From Candidatus Kapaibacterium sp. (GTDB taxonomy: Bacteria > Bacteroidota > Ignavibacteria > Kapaibacteriales > UBA7675): DNA of 55,253 bases. The stretch lies in NCBI GenBank assembly GCA_028284775.1, contig JANQRB010000060.1, positions 1 to 55,253 on the forward strand. The letters run 5' to 3'. A program made the translations under genes and the position numbers. The notes under the pieces were generated by a model, which saw only the letters and a list, made by a program, of their open reading frames with translations, was not told the DNA's origin and did not search any database. Of the stretch, positions 34,721-44,211 are shown piece after piece; position 1 is the first letter of the stretch, and every line of letters starts with the position of its first letter.

Positions 34721-37534
34721 ATGTCTTTTGGTCAGCATTCCGGACGGCGAATTTCGCTGGCCGTCAAAATTGGCCTGGTCTTCTCGAGTATTCTTCTGCT
34801 CGCGACTGGATTCGTCGGATTTTTGGTGTTCAGTCAAACGCGCGATCGTTTCGAAGCGACTTCCTTTGAACGAATGAATCATGCTGTGGCCCTGTTGGAG
34901 TCTCGTTTCGCTGCGTCGCTGAGTGCTATCGGCGATGATATTGAATTTCTGGCGCACAGCCCCGCCGTTAAGGGTATTACGCGAGCACACCAGGCCGGCG
35001 GCCGCGACGATGTGACCGGCCTTACATCTGAACAGTGGATTCAGCAACTGGCGGAAATCTGCGCGGCCCTGCTGAAAAGCCGGCCGAGCTACTTCCAGGC
35101 CCGTCTCATCGGCACCGAGGACGGCGGGCGCGAATTGCTTCGTATCGAACAAGATGTCTATCGACAGCGGCGCGTTCCCGAAGAGCAGTTGCAACGCAAG
35201 GGTGATCGCGACTATTTTCGTCATACGATCGCACTGCCGCCACGTACCGTCTACCTGTCGGATATAGATCTCAATCGCGAATACGGCCGCATCAGTTATC
35301 CGCTGACGCCCACGATCAGGGTCGCCACGCCGGTCTACGACCGTGCCGGCGGGGCATTCGGCATCATCGTCATCAACGTCGATCTGCATTACCTGCTCAG
35401 GGAGCTGCGAGTGATCGCCGGACCCTATGCAGATTTACATCTCGTCAACCACCGCGGCGACTACCTGGCGCATCCGGATAGCGCACGCACCTTTGGTTTC
35501 GACCGCGGCCGGATTGAGCGCTTGCAGGACGACTACCCACAAAGCATGCCCTTGTTCCTGGGCGAAAGCAATGAGTTGCAGTTGGTCCGGCAGGCCGATT
35601 CGGATGATCGGAAGGTTCTCCATCTGCGCCGCTTCAACCCTTTCAATGACTCATGGCGATTTCTACTGCTGGGATTGTCCACGCCGTATTCACGAATGGT
35701 TGCCGATGCCGATGTCATTCACCGCCGTAGTATCACGCTTACCGTAGGTATTGCCCTTCTCGGTCTGGTGCTGACACTGGTCTTCGCACGCTATCTGACA
35801 AGGCCCCTTTCGCAGATTACAAGGGCGGTGCAGGGATTCGGCGAAGGAGAAGGCCGCTCTCTGCTTCCGGTCGAGCGCAGCGATGAGTTCGGGGCGCTGG
35901 CCCTTGCCTTTCGGCGCTTGAGTGACCGTATCACGTCGCAGTTCGGCAAGCTGGAACACGAAATCAGGGAGCGACGTCAGGCCGAGCAAAAGCTGCGACA
36001 GGCTAAACAGGCCGCTGAGGAGGCCGCCCGGGTCAAGGAAGATTTTCTCTCGCTCATGAGCCATGAAATCCGCACGCCGATGAATGCCGTTATCGGGATG
36101 GCGCGTTTGCTGCAGCGATCGGAGCAGAGCGCCGGACAGCAGCAGATTGTCAGGACCCTGAAATTTGCCGCCGACAATCTCATGGCTCTCATTAACGATA
36201 TCCTCGATTACAGCAAGATCGAAGCCGGCGGAATTGTCTTCGAGCAGACTGACTTTGCGCCGGGCGAGCTGTTTGTAAACATCGTGGAAAGCCATCGTCC
36301 TCGCGCGAATGACAAAAATCTTCGGCTCGGGCTCACGGTTGACAGCTCATTGCCTGCGGCATTGCATGGTGACCCGGTCCGGCTCTATCAGGTAGTTAAC
36401 AACCTGCTGGACAATGCCTTGAAATTTACCGAGAAGGGCGGCATCGATATCGAAGTGCAATCCACGCGCTGCGCTGCCGACCGCCATAGACTGTGCATCT
36501 CTGTTCGGGACAGCGGCATCGGTATTTCTCCGGCGCAGATCGAGCACATTTTCGAACGCTTCCGGCAGGCCGAAAGCAGCACCACGCGCCGCTACGGCGG
36601 AAGCGGACTGGGTCTGACGATCAGCAAGAAACTGGTCGAGCTGCAAGGTGGCCAAATTGCGGTCACAAGCGAAATCGGACGGGGCTCGACTTTTCAGGTC
36701 AGCCTGGAATATCAGGAAGGCCTCGCCCTGTCGTCTCCGGAAGAGCCTGGCAGCGGTGGCAGTTCGGCAGGGCATTCCTTGCGGGGGCTGCGAATACTTT
36801 ATGTCGAAGATGTTGCCTACAATGTCTTTCTGCTGGAGAGCATAGTCGCCGAATGGGGCGTGGAGCTGCATACGGCGTCCACCGGCAGCGAAGGTATCGC
36901 GAAGGCAGGGGAGAGGCGCTACGATCTGATACTGCTGGACATTCAGTTGCCCGATATATCCGGTTATGAGGTGGCTGCCACACTTCGTGCGGAAAGCGAA
37001 GGACCCAATGCCGCAACAGTCATTGTCGCCGTCACGGCCTTTGCCGCCGACGAAGCTCAGGCAGCAATGCGGCAGGCGGATATCGCGGGCTATCTATCGA
37101 AGCCGCTGGAACCCCAGGCTTTGTACCGCTGTCTGCAGAATGCCGCCCGCCACCGCGCTTCCGACAATCCATCGCATATCGACACAAAGGAAGAGCCGTC
37201 CTTTGCCGTCCTCGAACACAATTACGATTATGAAGCAGACAAAATCAGGCGTGCCCTGCAGCTTCTGCATCAAGTGCTCGACGATGGGCGACGGACGATT
37301 CGAGAAGCCGTAGAGGCCGGTGACGCGGCGCGACTGCGGGCGGCGCAGCACCGCATTTTGCCGCATATCAAAACCCTGGGAATGAAAGTTCTGGAAGGTC
37401 GTCTCAGCGCCGCTGCCGCTATGGCGGACAATGCCGATACAGAAAGATTGCGCCGCGAAGCGGCATGTATCGATGAGGCTCTGGACGATATTCTGGCGGG
37501 GATCGCAGCTAAACTCGGGTCATCGTCGGACTGA
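34721..37534 (+). CDS. hybrid histidine kinase (Cache, HAMP, HisKA, HATPase, REC, Hpt-like)
   Basis: 937 residues from ATG 34721, which has CAGGGA upstream; the longer open frame back to 34289 is not used. Membrane helix at about 12-36, an extracytoplasmic dCache-like sensor (about 40-340), second helix (TLTVGIALLGLVLTLVFARY), HAMP, then HisKA with His at about 448 (SHEIRTPMNAVIGM). HATPase: NNLLDNALKFTEKGG, VRDSGIGIS, FERFRQAESSTTRRYGGSGL, GLTISKKLVELQGG. The receiver (about 689-810) has acidic pair ED, phospho-Asp in LLLDIQLPDISG and Lys in YLSKPLEP. The last ~100 residues look like a diverged Hpt (AAQHRILPHIKTLGMKVLEG), with the presumed phospho-His at QHRI. It converges on a LytTR regulator 7 bp away. 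Confidence 0.92.
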   Translation: MSFGQHSGRRISLAVKIGLVFSSILLLATGFVGFLVFSQTRDRFEATSFERMNHAVALLESRFAASLSAIGDDIEFLAHSPAVKGITRAHQAGGRDDVTGLTSEQWIQQLAEICAALLKSRPSYFQARLIGTEDGGRELLRIEQDVYRQRRVPEEQLQRKGDRDYFRHTIALPPRTVYLSDIDLNREYGRISYPLTPTIRVATPVYDRAGGAFGIIVINVDLHYLLRELRVIAGPYADLHLVNHRGDYLAHPDSARTFGFDRGRIERLQDDYPQSMPLFLGESNELQLVRQADSDDRKVLHLRRFNPFNDSWRFLLLGLSTPYSRMVADADVIHRRSITLTVGIALLGLVLTLVFARYLTRPLSQITRAVQGFGEGEGRSLLPVERSDEFGALALAFRRLSDRITSQFGKLEHEIRERRQAEQKLRQAKQAAEEAARVKEDFLSLMSHEIRTPMNAVIGMARLLQRSEQSAGQQQIVRTLKFAADNLMALINDILDYSKIEAGGIVFEQTDFAPGELFVNIVESHRPRANDKNLRLGLTVDSSLPAALHGDPVRLYQVVNNLLDNALKFTEKGGIDIEVQSTRCAADRHRLCISVRDSGIGISPAQIEHIFERFRQAESSTTRRYGGSGLGLTISKKLVELQGGQIAVTSEIGRGSTFQVSLEYQEGLALSSPEEPGSGGSSAGHSLRGLRILYVEDVAYNVFLLESIVAEWGVELHTASTGSEGIAKAGERRYDLILLDIQLPDISGYEVAATLRAESEGPNAATVIVAVTAFAADEAQAAMRQADIAGYLSKPLEPQALYRCLQNAARHRASDNPSHIDTKEEPSFAVLEHNYDYEADKIRRALQLLHQVLDDGRRTIREAVEAGDAARLRAAQHRILPHIKTLGMKVLEGRLSAAAAMADNADTERLRREAACIDEALDDILAGIAAKLGSSSD

Positions 37535-37541
37535 GTGACGA

Positions 37542-38234
37542 TCACAGCAATAAGTGCAGTTTTTGCAGCAGTTGTTCTTTCAATGCCGGACTGAGAGCCA
37601 GAGCTTTGTTGCCGATAATGACATCGTGCTGATCGATGCGGTCGATTTTGCGGCTGTTGACGATGTACGAACGATGAATCCGCACAAAATAGTCCGGCAG
37701 CTCTTCGGCGACTTTTTTCATGCTGAGATAGCTGGTGTGGCTGCTGTTCGCTGTGACGAAGCTGACATAATTCGAAGCGGCTTCCACATACAATATCCGA
37801 TCGAGCTCCAGGCTGACGAGATCGCGATTGTCTTTGATGAAGATCACACCCCTGCCGGCGTCGCTGTCGGCCCCTTGCGCCGGCGGCGCCAGGCGTTGAA
37901 CTTTCTGAATCGCCTGATAGAATCTTGCAAAGTCAAGCGGCTTGACGATATAGTCGATGACGTTGTATTCAAGCGATGCCAGCACGAATTCCGCTTTTGA
38001 GGTCACCATGATAACCGGGATGGCGGGGTTAAGAGATCGTAGAATATCCATCCCGCTCATGTCCGGCATATCGATGTCGAGTAGCAGCAGATCGTAGGAG
38101 CCATCACGCAGAAGTCGAACTGCTTCGAGGGCGTTTGTGCACGTATCGCCCTCCCCCAGATCATCGATCTTGCCCGCAAAATGGCGGAGAGTATCAACCA
38201 TTAACGGGTCATCATCAACGATCAGATAACGCAT
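37542..38234 (-). CDS. LytTR-family response regulator
   Basis: 230 residues. Receiver domain with acidic pair VDDD (about 6-9), phospho-acceptor Asp53 in LLLDIDMPDMSGMD, the TS pair in IMVTSKAEF and Lys in IVKPLDFARF. A LytTR DNA-binding domain follows (about 130-230; VSLELDRILYVEAASNYVSF, then YFVRIHRSYIVNSRKIDRID). LytTR regulators normally pair with 5TM-type or LytS-type sensors. Here the neighbour, in convergent orientation, is a hybrid kinase with its own receiver and Hpt-like tail, which could make this a phosphorelay. Target genes are unknown. Confidence 0.93.
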   Translation of the reverse strand: MRYLIVDDDPLMVDTLRHFAGKIDDLGEGDTCTNALEAVRLLRDGSYDLLLLDIDMPDMSGMDILRSLNPAIPVIMVTSKAEFVLASLEYNVIDYIVKPLDFARFYQAIQKVQRLAPPAQGADSDAGRGVIFIKDNRDLVSLELDRILYVEAASNYVSFVTANSSHTSYLSMKKVAEELPDYFVRIHRSYIVNSRKIDRIDQHDVIIGNKALALSPALKEQLLQKLHLLL

Positions 38235-38519
38235 AGTTCGGCATGGATACTACAGTGAAATGTGCGGAGCGATCCGCAATTGCATCTTACAAACATGGGA
38301 ACTGCAGCGCTCGAACACAAGGACTGTCGACCGATCTTGTTCATTACAGGGGAGCTACACGATCGCCACAATCGATTAACATCGGCAATTCGGCGTTTCG
38401 CAGCGGGATAGAAGCGATTCGCATAATTCAGGCAGCGAGCATCGCCGCCCTGCCTAGTTTGGCATAAACCGTTTCGACCGGGACGACCGAATTTGCGAAT
38501 CAAACTCTGCTGGATAGAT

Positions 38520-40121
38520 ATGTTTGTTCCCTCGTCAATTGTGACCGGCCTGCTGCTCCTGGCCGGACTGACATCCCTGCTGCTTTTGGGTTTGTCCGAC
38601 CACACTTCGCAGCGTCAACAGGCTACAGTGGCCTTACTGGCCGCGCAGGCCGGCAATGCCGCCGACAGCTCCTATCGCTACACTGGCTCGATCGGATCTG
38701 AAGAACATTCGGAGCTGCATATGCTGCAAAGCCCGCCGGCAGTCGCCGGTGATCGCGCAGCCACCGACTATGGTCTGGGGCCGAATCACATCACAAAGCT
38801 GCTGCCTTACCCGGATGCCGGCAAGGGGCAGCGCACCCCCTTTGATCTGTGGCGCTACGCCGGCCGCGGCAAAAGCAGCTTCGGTACGCCCGAGCTGCCC
38901 ATGAGCTGGGAGGAATGGCTGGCTTTTCACGCCAGGCAGAAGCCCGAACTGATGAAGGATGTGCGTGCCTATATGCAGTCACGCTACGACTTTAACTATG
39001 AAACAATACCCTCGGCGTTTATGTCGGGCGGCAAGCCGATTATGAAGGGGCCTGTGGCTCGCCTGCCCGAAGGCATTGCCAGCTTTGAGGAGCTCTCGGC
39101 CTTGCGGCCGTCGGAGATCAGAGATCGCGATCTGTTTCCCTATAAGCCCCTGGCGCACCCGCTGCACTCAACGGCGCACATGGTGTTCCCGCCCTCGTGG
39201 ATCAAAGCCCATCCCGAGCACGAACGCATCGACGTGGATTTCGACATTCCCGAAGAGTATCTGCCTGAATTTCCGCCGCCGATGTTTTTGACCACGCACA
39301 AGGAACTGGGAGACGTTAGCGGCGGCCGCGAGGTGACGCTGAGCAATTACTGGGAAATCTTCGATGGTCTGCTGACCGCTGAACAGATGGAAGGTCTGAA
39401 GGAACTGCTGCTTCCGACACCGACAACATGGTTCAATCATACGACTCATCGCGTCACCAAAGAGCCCGGCGCCGGCGTCTCCTGCTTTTCCTGTCATGTG
39501 AACGGCCATACGAACGGCGCTTTCGAGCTGGCGCCCGATGCGCGGCCGAACCTGGCGCGTCTGCGCGTGGAAACTCCCACAATGCGCGGCAACTACAACC
39601 TGCAGCTGCTGAGTTCGAAGCGCGGTATCCGCAGTATGGATCATTTTGCTGAGATCGAAGAATACTTCGACGGCGATCCCGGTATGATGCAGGCCATCGG
39701 ACCGCGGGCGCATCAGAAAGCCGTGGCAAACCGCATGGGCGACTTTAACGCCATTCTCGATTTTCCGCCGGCGCCGAAGCTCGATCCGCTCATGCGTCTC
39801 AAGCCGGAATTGACGACGGAAGAGGAACGGCGTGGTGAACAACTGTTTCACGGCAAAGCGCAATGCGCCAGTTGTCATTACGGTCCGGCATTTACGGACG
39901 ACTTTATGCACGACCTGCAGGTGGAGCGTTTCTATGTCGGCCGCCCGGAAGGTCCGATTAAGACATTTCCCCTGCGCGGCATCAAGGATTCTCCGCCCTA
40001 TCTGCACGACGGCAGGTTGCCGACCCTGCACGATACGGTCGAATTCTTTAACATCGTCCTGCAACTGGGACTTAACAAAGAAGAAAAACTAGCCATCGTG
40101 GCATATCTATTATGCCTATAG
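38520..40121 (+). CDS. di-haem cytochrome c peroxidase/MauG-like protein
   Basis: 533 residues from ATG 38520 (an upstream TTG at 38493 is less likely). The N-terminal membrane anchor or signal is SSIVTGLLLLAGLTSLLLLG. Two c-type haem sites are visible: CFSCH (322-326) and CASCH (449-453). The C-terminal part has the family pattern after the second haem (GPAFTDDFMHD, then TFPLRGIKDSPPYLHDGRLP and TLHDTVEFFN). In classic bacterial cytochrome c peroxidases the first haem lies near the N-terminus; here about 300 residues come first (DLWRYAGRGKSSFGTPELPM and following), for which I recognise no domain. It is probably periplasmic. It could be a peroxidase or an oxidase of an unknown substrate. Confidence 0.87.
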   Translation: MFVPSSIVTGLLLLAGLTSLLLLGLSDHTSQRQQATVALLAAQAGNAADSSYRYTGSIGSEEHSELHMLQSPPAVAGDRAATDYGLGPNHITKLLPYPDAGKGQRTPFDLWRYAGRGKSSFGTPELPMSWEEWLAFHARQKPELMKDVRAYMQSRYDFNYETIPSAFMSGGKPIMKGPVARLPEGIASFEELSALRPSEIRDRDLFPYKPLAHPLHSTAHMVFPPSWIKAHPEHERIDVDFDIPEEYLPEFPPPMFLTTHKELGDVSGGREVTLSNYWEIFDGLLTAEQMEGLKELLLPTPTTWFNHTTHRVTKEPGAGVSCFSCHVNGHTNGAFELAPDARPNLARLRVETPTMRGNYNLQLLSSKRGIRSMDHFAEIEEYFDGDPGMMQAIGPRAHQKAVANRMGDFNAILDFPPAPKLDPLMRLKPELTTEEERRGEQLFHGKAQCASCHYGPAFTDDFMHDLQVERFYVGRPEGPIKTFPLRGIKDSPPYLHDGRLPTLHDTVEFFNIVLQLGLNKEEKLAIVAYLLCL

Positions 40122-40284
40122 CCTTCGATTGTGCAACAACAGTCAGATACAGCCGGCCGGCGCCGCACGCATTGACTCTCCGTCCGCGGCGCCGTGCCGG
40201 ACTGTCTGTTGCGACTGCAAAGACCGCTTGTGCCTCGTATGTTCAACTGTCTCATTTGTGAAAGCCGACATCAGGCAGAGTCGT

Positions 40285-40836
40285 ATGCTACAAGCAAATT
40301 CCAAAGATAAGATCACATTAACGGCGGTCGACGACAACAATGACGCTGCCGATGTCGAAGCGCGGGTCACGGAGACGAGGAAGAGCAAAACTGTGAGGAA
40401 TCGTCGTGGCGAAATCCCGACGGAGCAGCGTGTCGGAACCGCTATCGGGCGCAGAGAATCCTTGCTGCTGCGTCTGACGCTGGGAATCGTCTTCATCTGG
40501 TTTGGCGCGCTCAAGCCGCTGGACATCAGTCCGGCGCATGAACTGATCGCACTCTCAATTCACTGGTTTCCCGGCGATGTATTTGTTCCCGTCCTTGGTC
40601 TGCTGGAAGTGTTGATCGGCGTCGGTCTGCTGATTCCGAAGCTGCTGCGTCTTGCCCTGGCGGGCATGCTGCTGCACCTTGTCTGTACCTTCATTCCTTG
40701 CCTTACGGTACCGGAGCTTTGTTTTACAAGCTTTCCTTATGGCCTGACTTTAGTGGGACAATACATCGTTAAGAACCTGGTGTTTATCGCCGTCGGACTG
40801 ATTCTGGGCATCGGACTTATCCGTTCGTCCGCGTGA
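40285..40836 (+). CDS. DoxX-like membrane protein
   Basis: About 183 residues from ATG 40285. A charged N-terminus of about 55 residues is followed by four membrane helices: LLRLTLGIVFIWFGALKPLD, FVPVLGLLEVLIGVGLLIPK, LLRLALAGMLLHLVCTFIPC and YIVKNLVFIAVGLILGIGLI. The pattern (FIWFGALK; LGLLEVLIGVGLL) fits DoxX/DoxD-like and DUF417 proteins, which accompany redox proteins, so it may be functionally linked to the cytochrome before it. The upstream frame back to 40129 has Cys-rich, non-family sequence and is not used. A very strong terminator follows. Confidence 0.75.
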   Translation: MLQANSKDKITLTAVDDNNDAADVEARVTETRKSKTVRNRRGEIPTEQRVGTAIGRRESLLLRLTLGIVFIWFGALKPLDISPAHELIALSIHWFPGDVFVPVLGLLEVLIGVGLLIPKLLRLALAGMLLHLVCTFIPCLTVPELCFTSFPYGLTLVGQYIVKNLVFIAVGLILGIGLIRSSA

Positions 40837-40859
40837 AGACTGTCGGCATTGAAAACTTC

Positions 40860-40897
40860 AAGGCCGGCCTCCCCTGAACGGGAGGCCGGCCTTTTTG
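40860..40897 (+). terminator. Rho-independent terminator after the DoxX-like gene
   Basis: Perfect 14-bp stem AAGGCCGGCCTCCC (40860-40873) / GGGAGGCCGGCCTT (40880-40893), 6-nt loop, then TTTGT. It is one of the best terminators in the window. It may also insulate the converging T9SS gene. Confidence 0.92.
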
Positions 40898-40928
40898 TAA
40901 AAGTTAACACGTCGGCTCGGTCCTTAGA

Positions 40929-43523
40929 TTAACGCAGTAATTGCAGATCGATGCCGGTCGTGACACTGCCGAAGGCGCCGGTGGCGATCAGTCGGCAATG
41001 GAAACTGCCGTTCGCCAGGATAGCGCCGGCGGCGTCACGGCCATCCCAATGCAGGCTATAACTACCGGGCGCATAACTTCCCTCGGCGAGCAGTGCCACC
41101 GGACGTCCGAGCTGATCGAGCACTTCGATGCGCAGCTCGGCCGCTTCCGGCACAAGGAAGGTCATCGTCGTTTTTTCGCTGAAGGGATTGGGACGATTCT
41201 GTTCCAGGCGGAAGCCTGCGGCCTGTACCTGCTGCGGTTCAACACTCTGTTTGGGTGTCGCCAGCTGCGTGACCGTAACGGTTTGATCCGGACATTGGCC
41301 GTCGGGAGAGCTGATCGTGATCGTGCCGACCCGCGGATTGCCCGTCGTATTGTCCGTCCACATGACATTGACGATGCCGTTATCGATTCCGGAAGCGGGC
41401 AGGACGCTCAGCCATGAAGAGCCGACTGTTACGACGGCATTCCAGTTCAGGGGCGCCGACCCGCGGTTGCCGATCTCGAGTACATCCATGCCGGCCGCCA
41501 TTCCGATGATGATGGATTTGGGATAGACCGTCAAAGCCGCGTCCGCCGTGCCGCCGGCCAGGGGCAAGCCCTGCAGACTGGTATTCCAGGCGGCAATGGC
41601 GTCGATGTCTGCGACGCCGTCCATCACTTCCGTGAAGCTGCCGTCGAGGAACGAGCGATAGATCGCGCCGGGATTGAGTCCGCCGGATTCATCCGCTACC
41701 GTGTAGGGATCATCGTCGTCGACACTGAAAAACAGCGCCAGCGCGTAGACCGCTGCCGTTTGATTCCACTGCCAGACAAATTCGAAAGCGTCGACATCGG
41801 CGTCGGCGCTGATGCCGAGGTGGGTAGCGCCGTTAATTGCTTCGGCAAAACCGCCGCCGGGCAGTACTTCGTACACGGAGCCGGGGTTCAGCGTTGTGAC
41901 GGGTCCGGGATCATAAAAAGTCGCTTCGTGATCCGGCGAGAAGTACCAGGATTCGCAGGCACAGTTGGCCTGAGGTATGTCGAGCGCATCGACGTCGTCG
42001 TCCCACTCTTCAGCGCCGTCGGGATTGGGGTCGAGGTTGACGTGAAGGCCGAGTTCGTCGAGGACGGAATAGCTGCCGAGCAGGACGGGCGCGCCGACCG
42101 TTGAAACGCTCAGGTCGAGGCCCACCACCTCGTCATTATTGCCGCTGGCGCCCATGGGTCCGCCGACCGTAGCATTGATGGAATTGACGGGCACGCTGCT
42201 GGCAAAGGCCGTATGATGCTGGGCGTCGTCATCGTCATAGGATACGAAAACGAATTCGCCCGAATGCACACAGTCGCTGGCAAACAGCGCGATCGGCGCC
42301 AGGCCGGGACCATAGGACTGGGCCAGCAGGGAAAAATCCAGTTGATCGTGGCCATCGAGGTCGAAGAAATCGAAGTTAACATCGTCGGCCGGCAGTCCCT
42401 GTTCTACCGGAGCCATCGAACCCGGCGAATTCGGCGCGGGGTCGCCGCCGAAAATCGTCGCGTCATCGAGCTTGCCGTTGCTGAAACCGACGAGGGGCCA
42501 GCCGCTCCATTCGTAAACATCGCCCGGATCAAAAAATTCGTCGCCGTCCTGATGAGGATCACTCAGCTCGCTGTCGCTGCCGATATCGAGTGAAAAGTCG
42601 AAGAAGGTGCAGCCGAGGCCGTCATCTTCGGCCGTCAGGGTCGGCGGAATCGGGTTGATCGCGCCGAAGGGCACAAGAAAGAAAGCGGCGTTGCCGCTGA
42701 AGCGCGCGCTGGCCTGATCGACGATCTTGCAATACGAATAGTCCTTTCCCGGCAATTCTATATGTGTTTTAACTTTACTGGAAATTACGATCGATATGAC
42801 ATCGCCGTCCTGGACGCTCGCGGCGGCAGACTGATTGCTGACTCTGTTCCAGCCGCTTAAACCGGGAGGATTGTCGAAGTCGAAAGCAGCGGCCGTCTGC
42901 TCTACCCCATTAATGTAAATTCTGTTCGGTGCGGATGTCGCCGGATCCTCGTCGTTGCCTTCGTGACGGGTAGCCGCGCCGCCGAAAGCATTCCAGGAGT
43001 GCCAGAGCGTGGCGGTCAGGCCGCCCAGTCCTTGTACGACCAGATCGACGGTTATGTCAATCGAAGCATCCGAATCGGCGGAGTAGGCGGGACCGCAGGC
43101 GAAGCAGTCGCAATCGGCCAATGGATTGTATACATTGGCGAAACACTGCGAAACGTTAACCCATCGCATTGTAACCTCAGGCGACGCAACACCGGAAACT
43201 CCCAACAGCCCCATTGCCTGCGCGCTTACTTTCGAGTCCGTGCCACAGGGTTTAAAGTTCGACTTTGAAATGATGTTGGCATATGCGCTGATATCGTATG
43301 CTCCCAACAGATTGTTTGGGACATTCATGTTGTAGTTATCCATATCTAAGGGGGCACAGGGTCTCTGGTCCGCTACTGTATTGCCAACAAACTGGATGTC
43401 TACATTCGCCACATTGAGCATCCCTTGTCCCTGGGATGTCGTAAGGGCAGTCAAAAAGAGCAGTACAACAATTGAACATAAGGATACTGCCCGCCCGGCG
43501 GGGCGGTCGACACAAACAAGCAT
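40929..43523 (-). CDS. T9SS-exported protein with BACON-type domain
   Basis: 864 residues from ATG 43523, which has a strong ribosome site (AAAGGAGA). Signal peptide core LCSIVVLLFLTALTTSQGQG. A Cys-rich N-terminal region follows (NPLADCDCFACGPAYS). Residues about 300-650 are rich in Asp/Gly repeats around dates of the type EVYEVLPGGGF / AIYRSFLDGSF, possibly repeated beta units. A BACON-like domain (about 680-760; SAPLNWNAVVTVGSSWLSVL, PASGIDNGIVNVMWTDN) precedes a T9SS tail (FRLEQNRPNPFSEKTTMTFL, then LRIEVLDQLGRPVALLAEGS). Function is unknown; the fold suggests binding or adhesion at the cell surface. Confidence 0.86.
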   Translation of the reverse strand: MLVCVDRPAGRAVSLCSIVVLLFLTALTTSQGQGMLNVANVDIQFVGNTVADQRPCAPLDMDNYNMNVPNNLLGAYDISAYANIISKSNFKPCGTDSKVSAQAMGLLGVSGVASPEVTMRWVNVSQCFANVYNPLADCDCFACGPAYSADSDASIDITVDLVVQGLGGLTATLWHSWNAFGGAATRHEGNDEDPATSAPNRIYINGVEQTAAAFDFDNPPGLSGWNRVSNQSAAASVQDGDVISIVISSKVKTHIELPGKDYSYCKIVDQASARFSGNAAFFLVPFGAINPIPPTLTAEDDGLGCTFFDFSLDIGSDSELSDPHQDGDEFFDPGDVYEWSGWPLVGFSNGKLDDATIFGGDPAPNSPGSMAPVEQGLPADDVNFDFFDLDGHDQLDFSLLAQSYGPGLAPIALFASDCVHSGEFVFVSYDDDDAQHHTAFASSVPVNSINATVGGPMGASGNNDEVVGLDLSVSTVGAPVLLGSYSVLDELGLHVNLDPNPDGAEEWDDDVDALDIPQANCACESWYFSPDHEATFYDPGPVTTLNPGSVYEVLPGGGFAEAINGATHLGISADADVDAFEFVWQWNQTAAVYALALFFSVDDDDPYTVADESGGLNPGAIYRSFLDGSFTEVMDGVADIDAIAAWNTSLQGLPLAGGTADAALTVYPKSIIIGMAAGMDVLEIGNRGSAPLNWNAVVTVGSSWLSVLPASGIDNGIVNVMWTDNTTGNPRVGTITISSPDGQCPDQTVTVTQLATPKQSVEPQQVQAAGFRLEQNRPNPFSEKTTMTFLVPEAAELRIEVLDQLGRPVALLAEGSYAPGSYSLHWDGRDAAGAILANGSFHCRLIATGAFGSVTTGIDLQLLR

Positions 43524-44211
43524 AATCGTCTCCTTTAAATTAAAGAGTTGCTGGACTGAAAACCCGGATATGCCAAAGGCATCAGGGCCATAGCAATGCT
43601 ATGGTAACAGGAATTGTCACCGTCGATGTTAACTCGCACTGAATAGTGATACGCCCATGTCTTTGATTGACAGTCCCGATGTTATGGGCGACGTCTCCAT
43701 CGTCGCCACACTAACCATCGTTTGCGATCTTCGGGCCGGCGGCAATCTCTCAAATTAAACAATAAGAACCATACGTCGCTGGGCTACCGGCGTCGGAATC
43801 AATGGGAAACACGCGTATCAGCGAAAGAACGGAAACCATTGGCAGTGGTTAAGCCGCAATCTAATAAATTGAGGGGAATGCCATCAATGTTATTTTGTTA
43901 ATATATCGTAAAGTGTCGAACAAACCCTGAAAAAGTAATGCTCTATACGACTTTTGACGACAAAGGAAAAGTCTTGGGGCAACGCCCTGGCAGCAATTTG
44001 TGCGCTGCCCGCCCATTGGCCGTCATTGCTTGCCGGGCTTTTGAGTCCCGTCTTCTAGACACACCCTTCTGTGCGATCCTCCCGTAGCAGTGACCTAGCG
44101 CGCGCGACACTTCCCGGTTCGGTCGCAGAAAACTTGTTGCGTAAATTGAGCTGCGGCAGCGTCTGGAGAAAGCGACTGCCGACTTTGAACAATTGCGTTG
44201 TTGGCGGTCTT
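43524..44211. other. 0.69-kb divergent intergenic region
   Basis: Promoters of the T9SS gene (left) and the TRIC gene (right) should lie here. A 7-bp stem CCATAGC/GCTATGG occurs at 43588-43604. GC-rich dyads at 43977-44038 (for example GGCAGC 43989-43994 / GCTGCC 44004-44009) could form a folded leader for the TRIC gene, but they match no riboswitch that I know. No gene is seen. Confidence 0.4.

Noticed and set aside
39168..40064. 298-aa minus-strand open frame opposite the di-haem gene
   Set aside because: Shadow; the real gene carries both haem motifs.
40129..40284. Cys-rich N-terminal extension of the DoxX-like protein
   Set aside because: No start signal; the composition looks like translated intergenic DNA.
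43977..44060. known riboswitch (c-di-GMP, ZTP, guanidine, SAM)
   Set aside because: Compared from memory with conserved cores of these classes; none fits.
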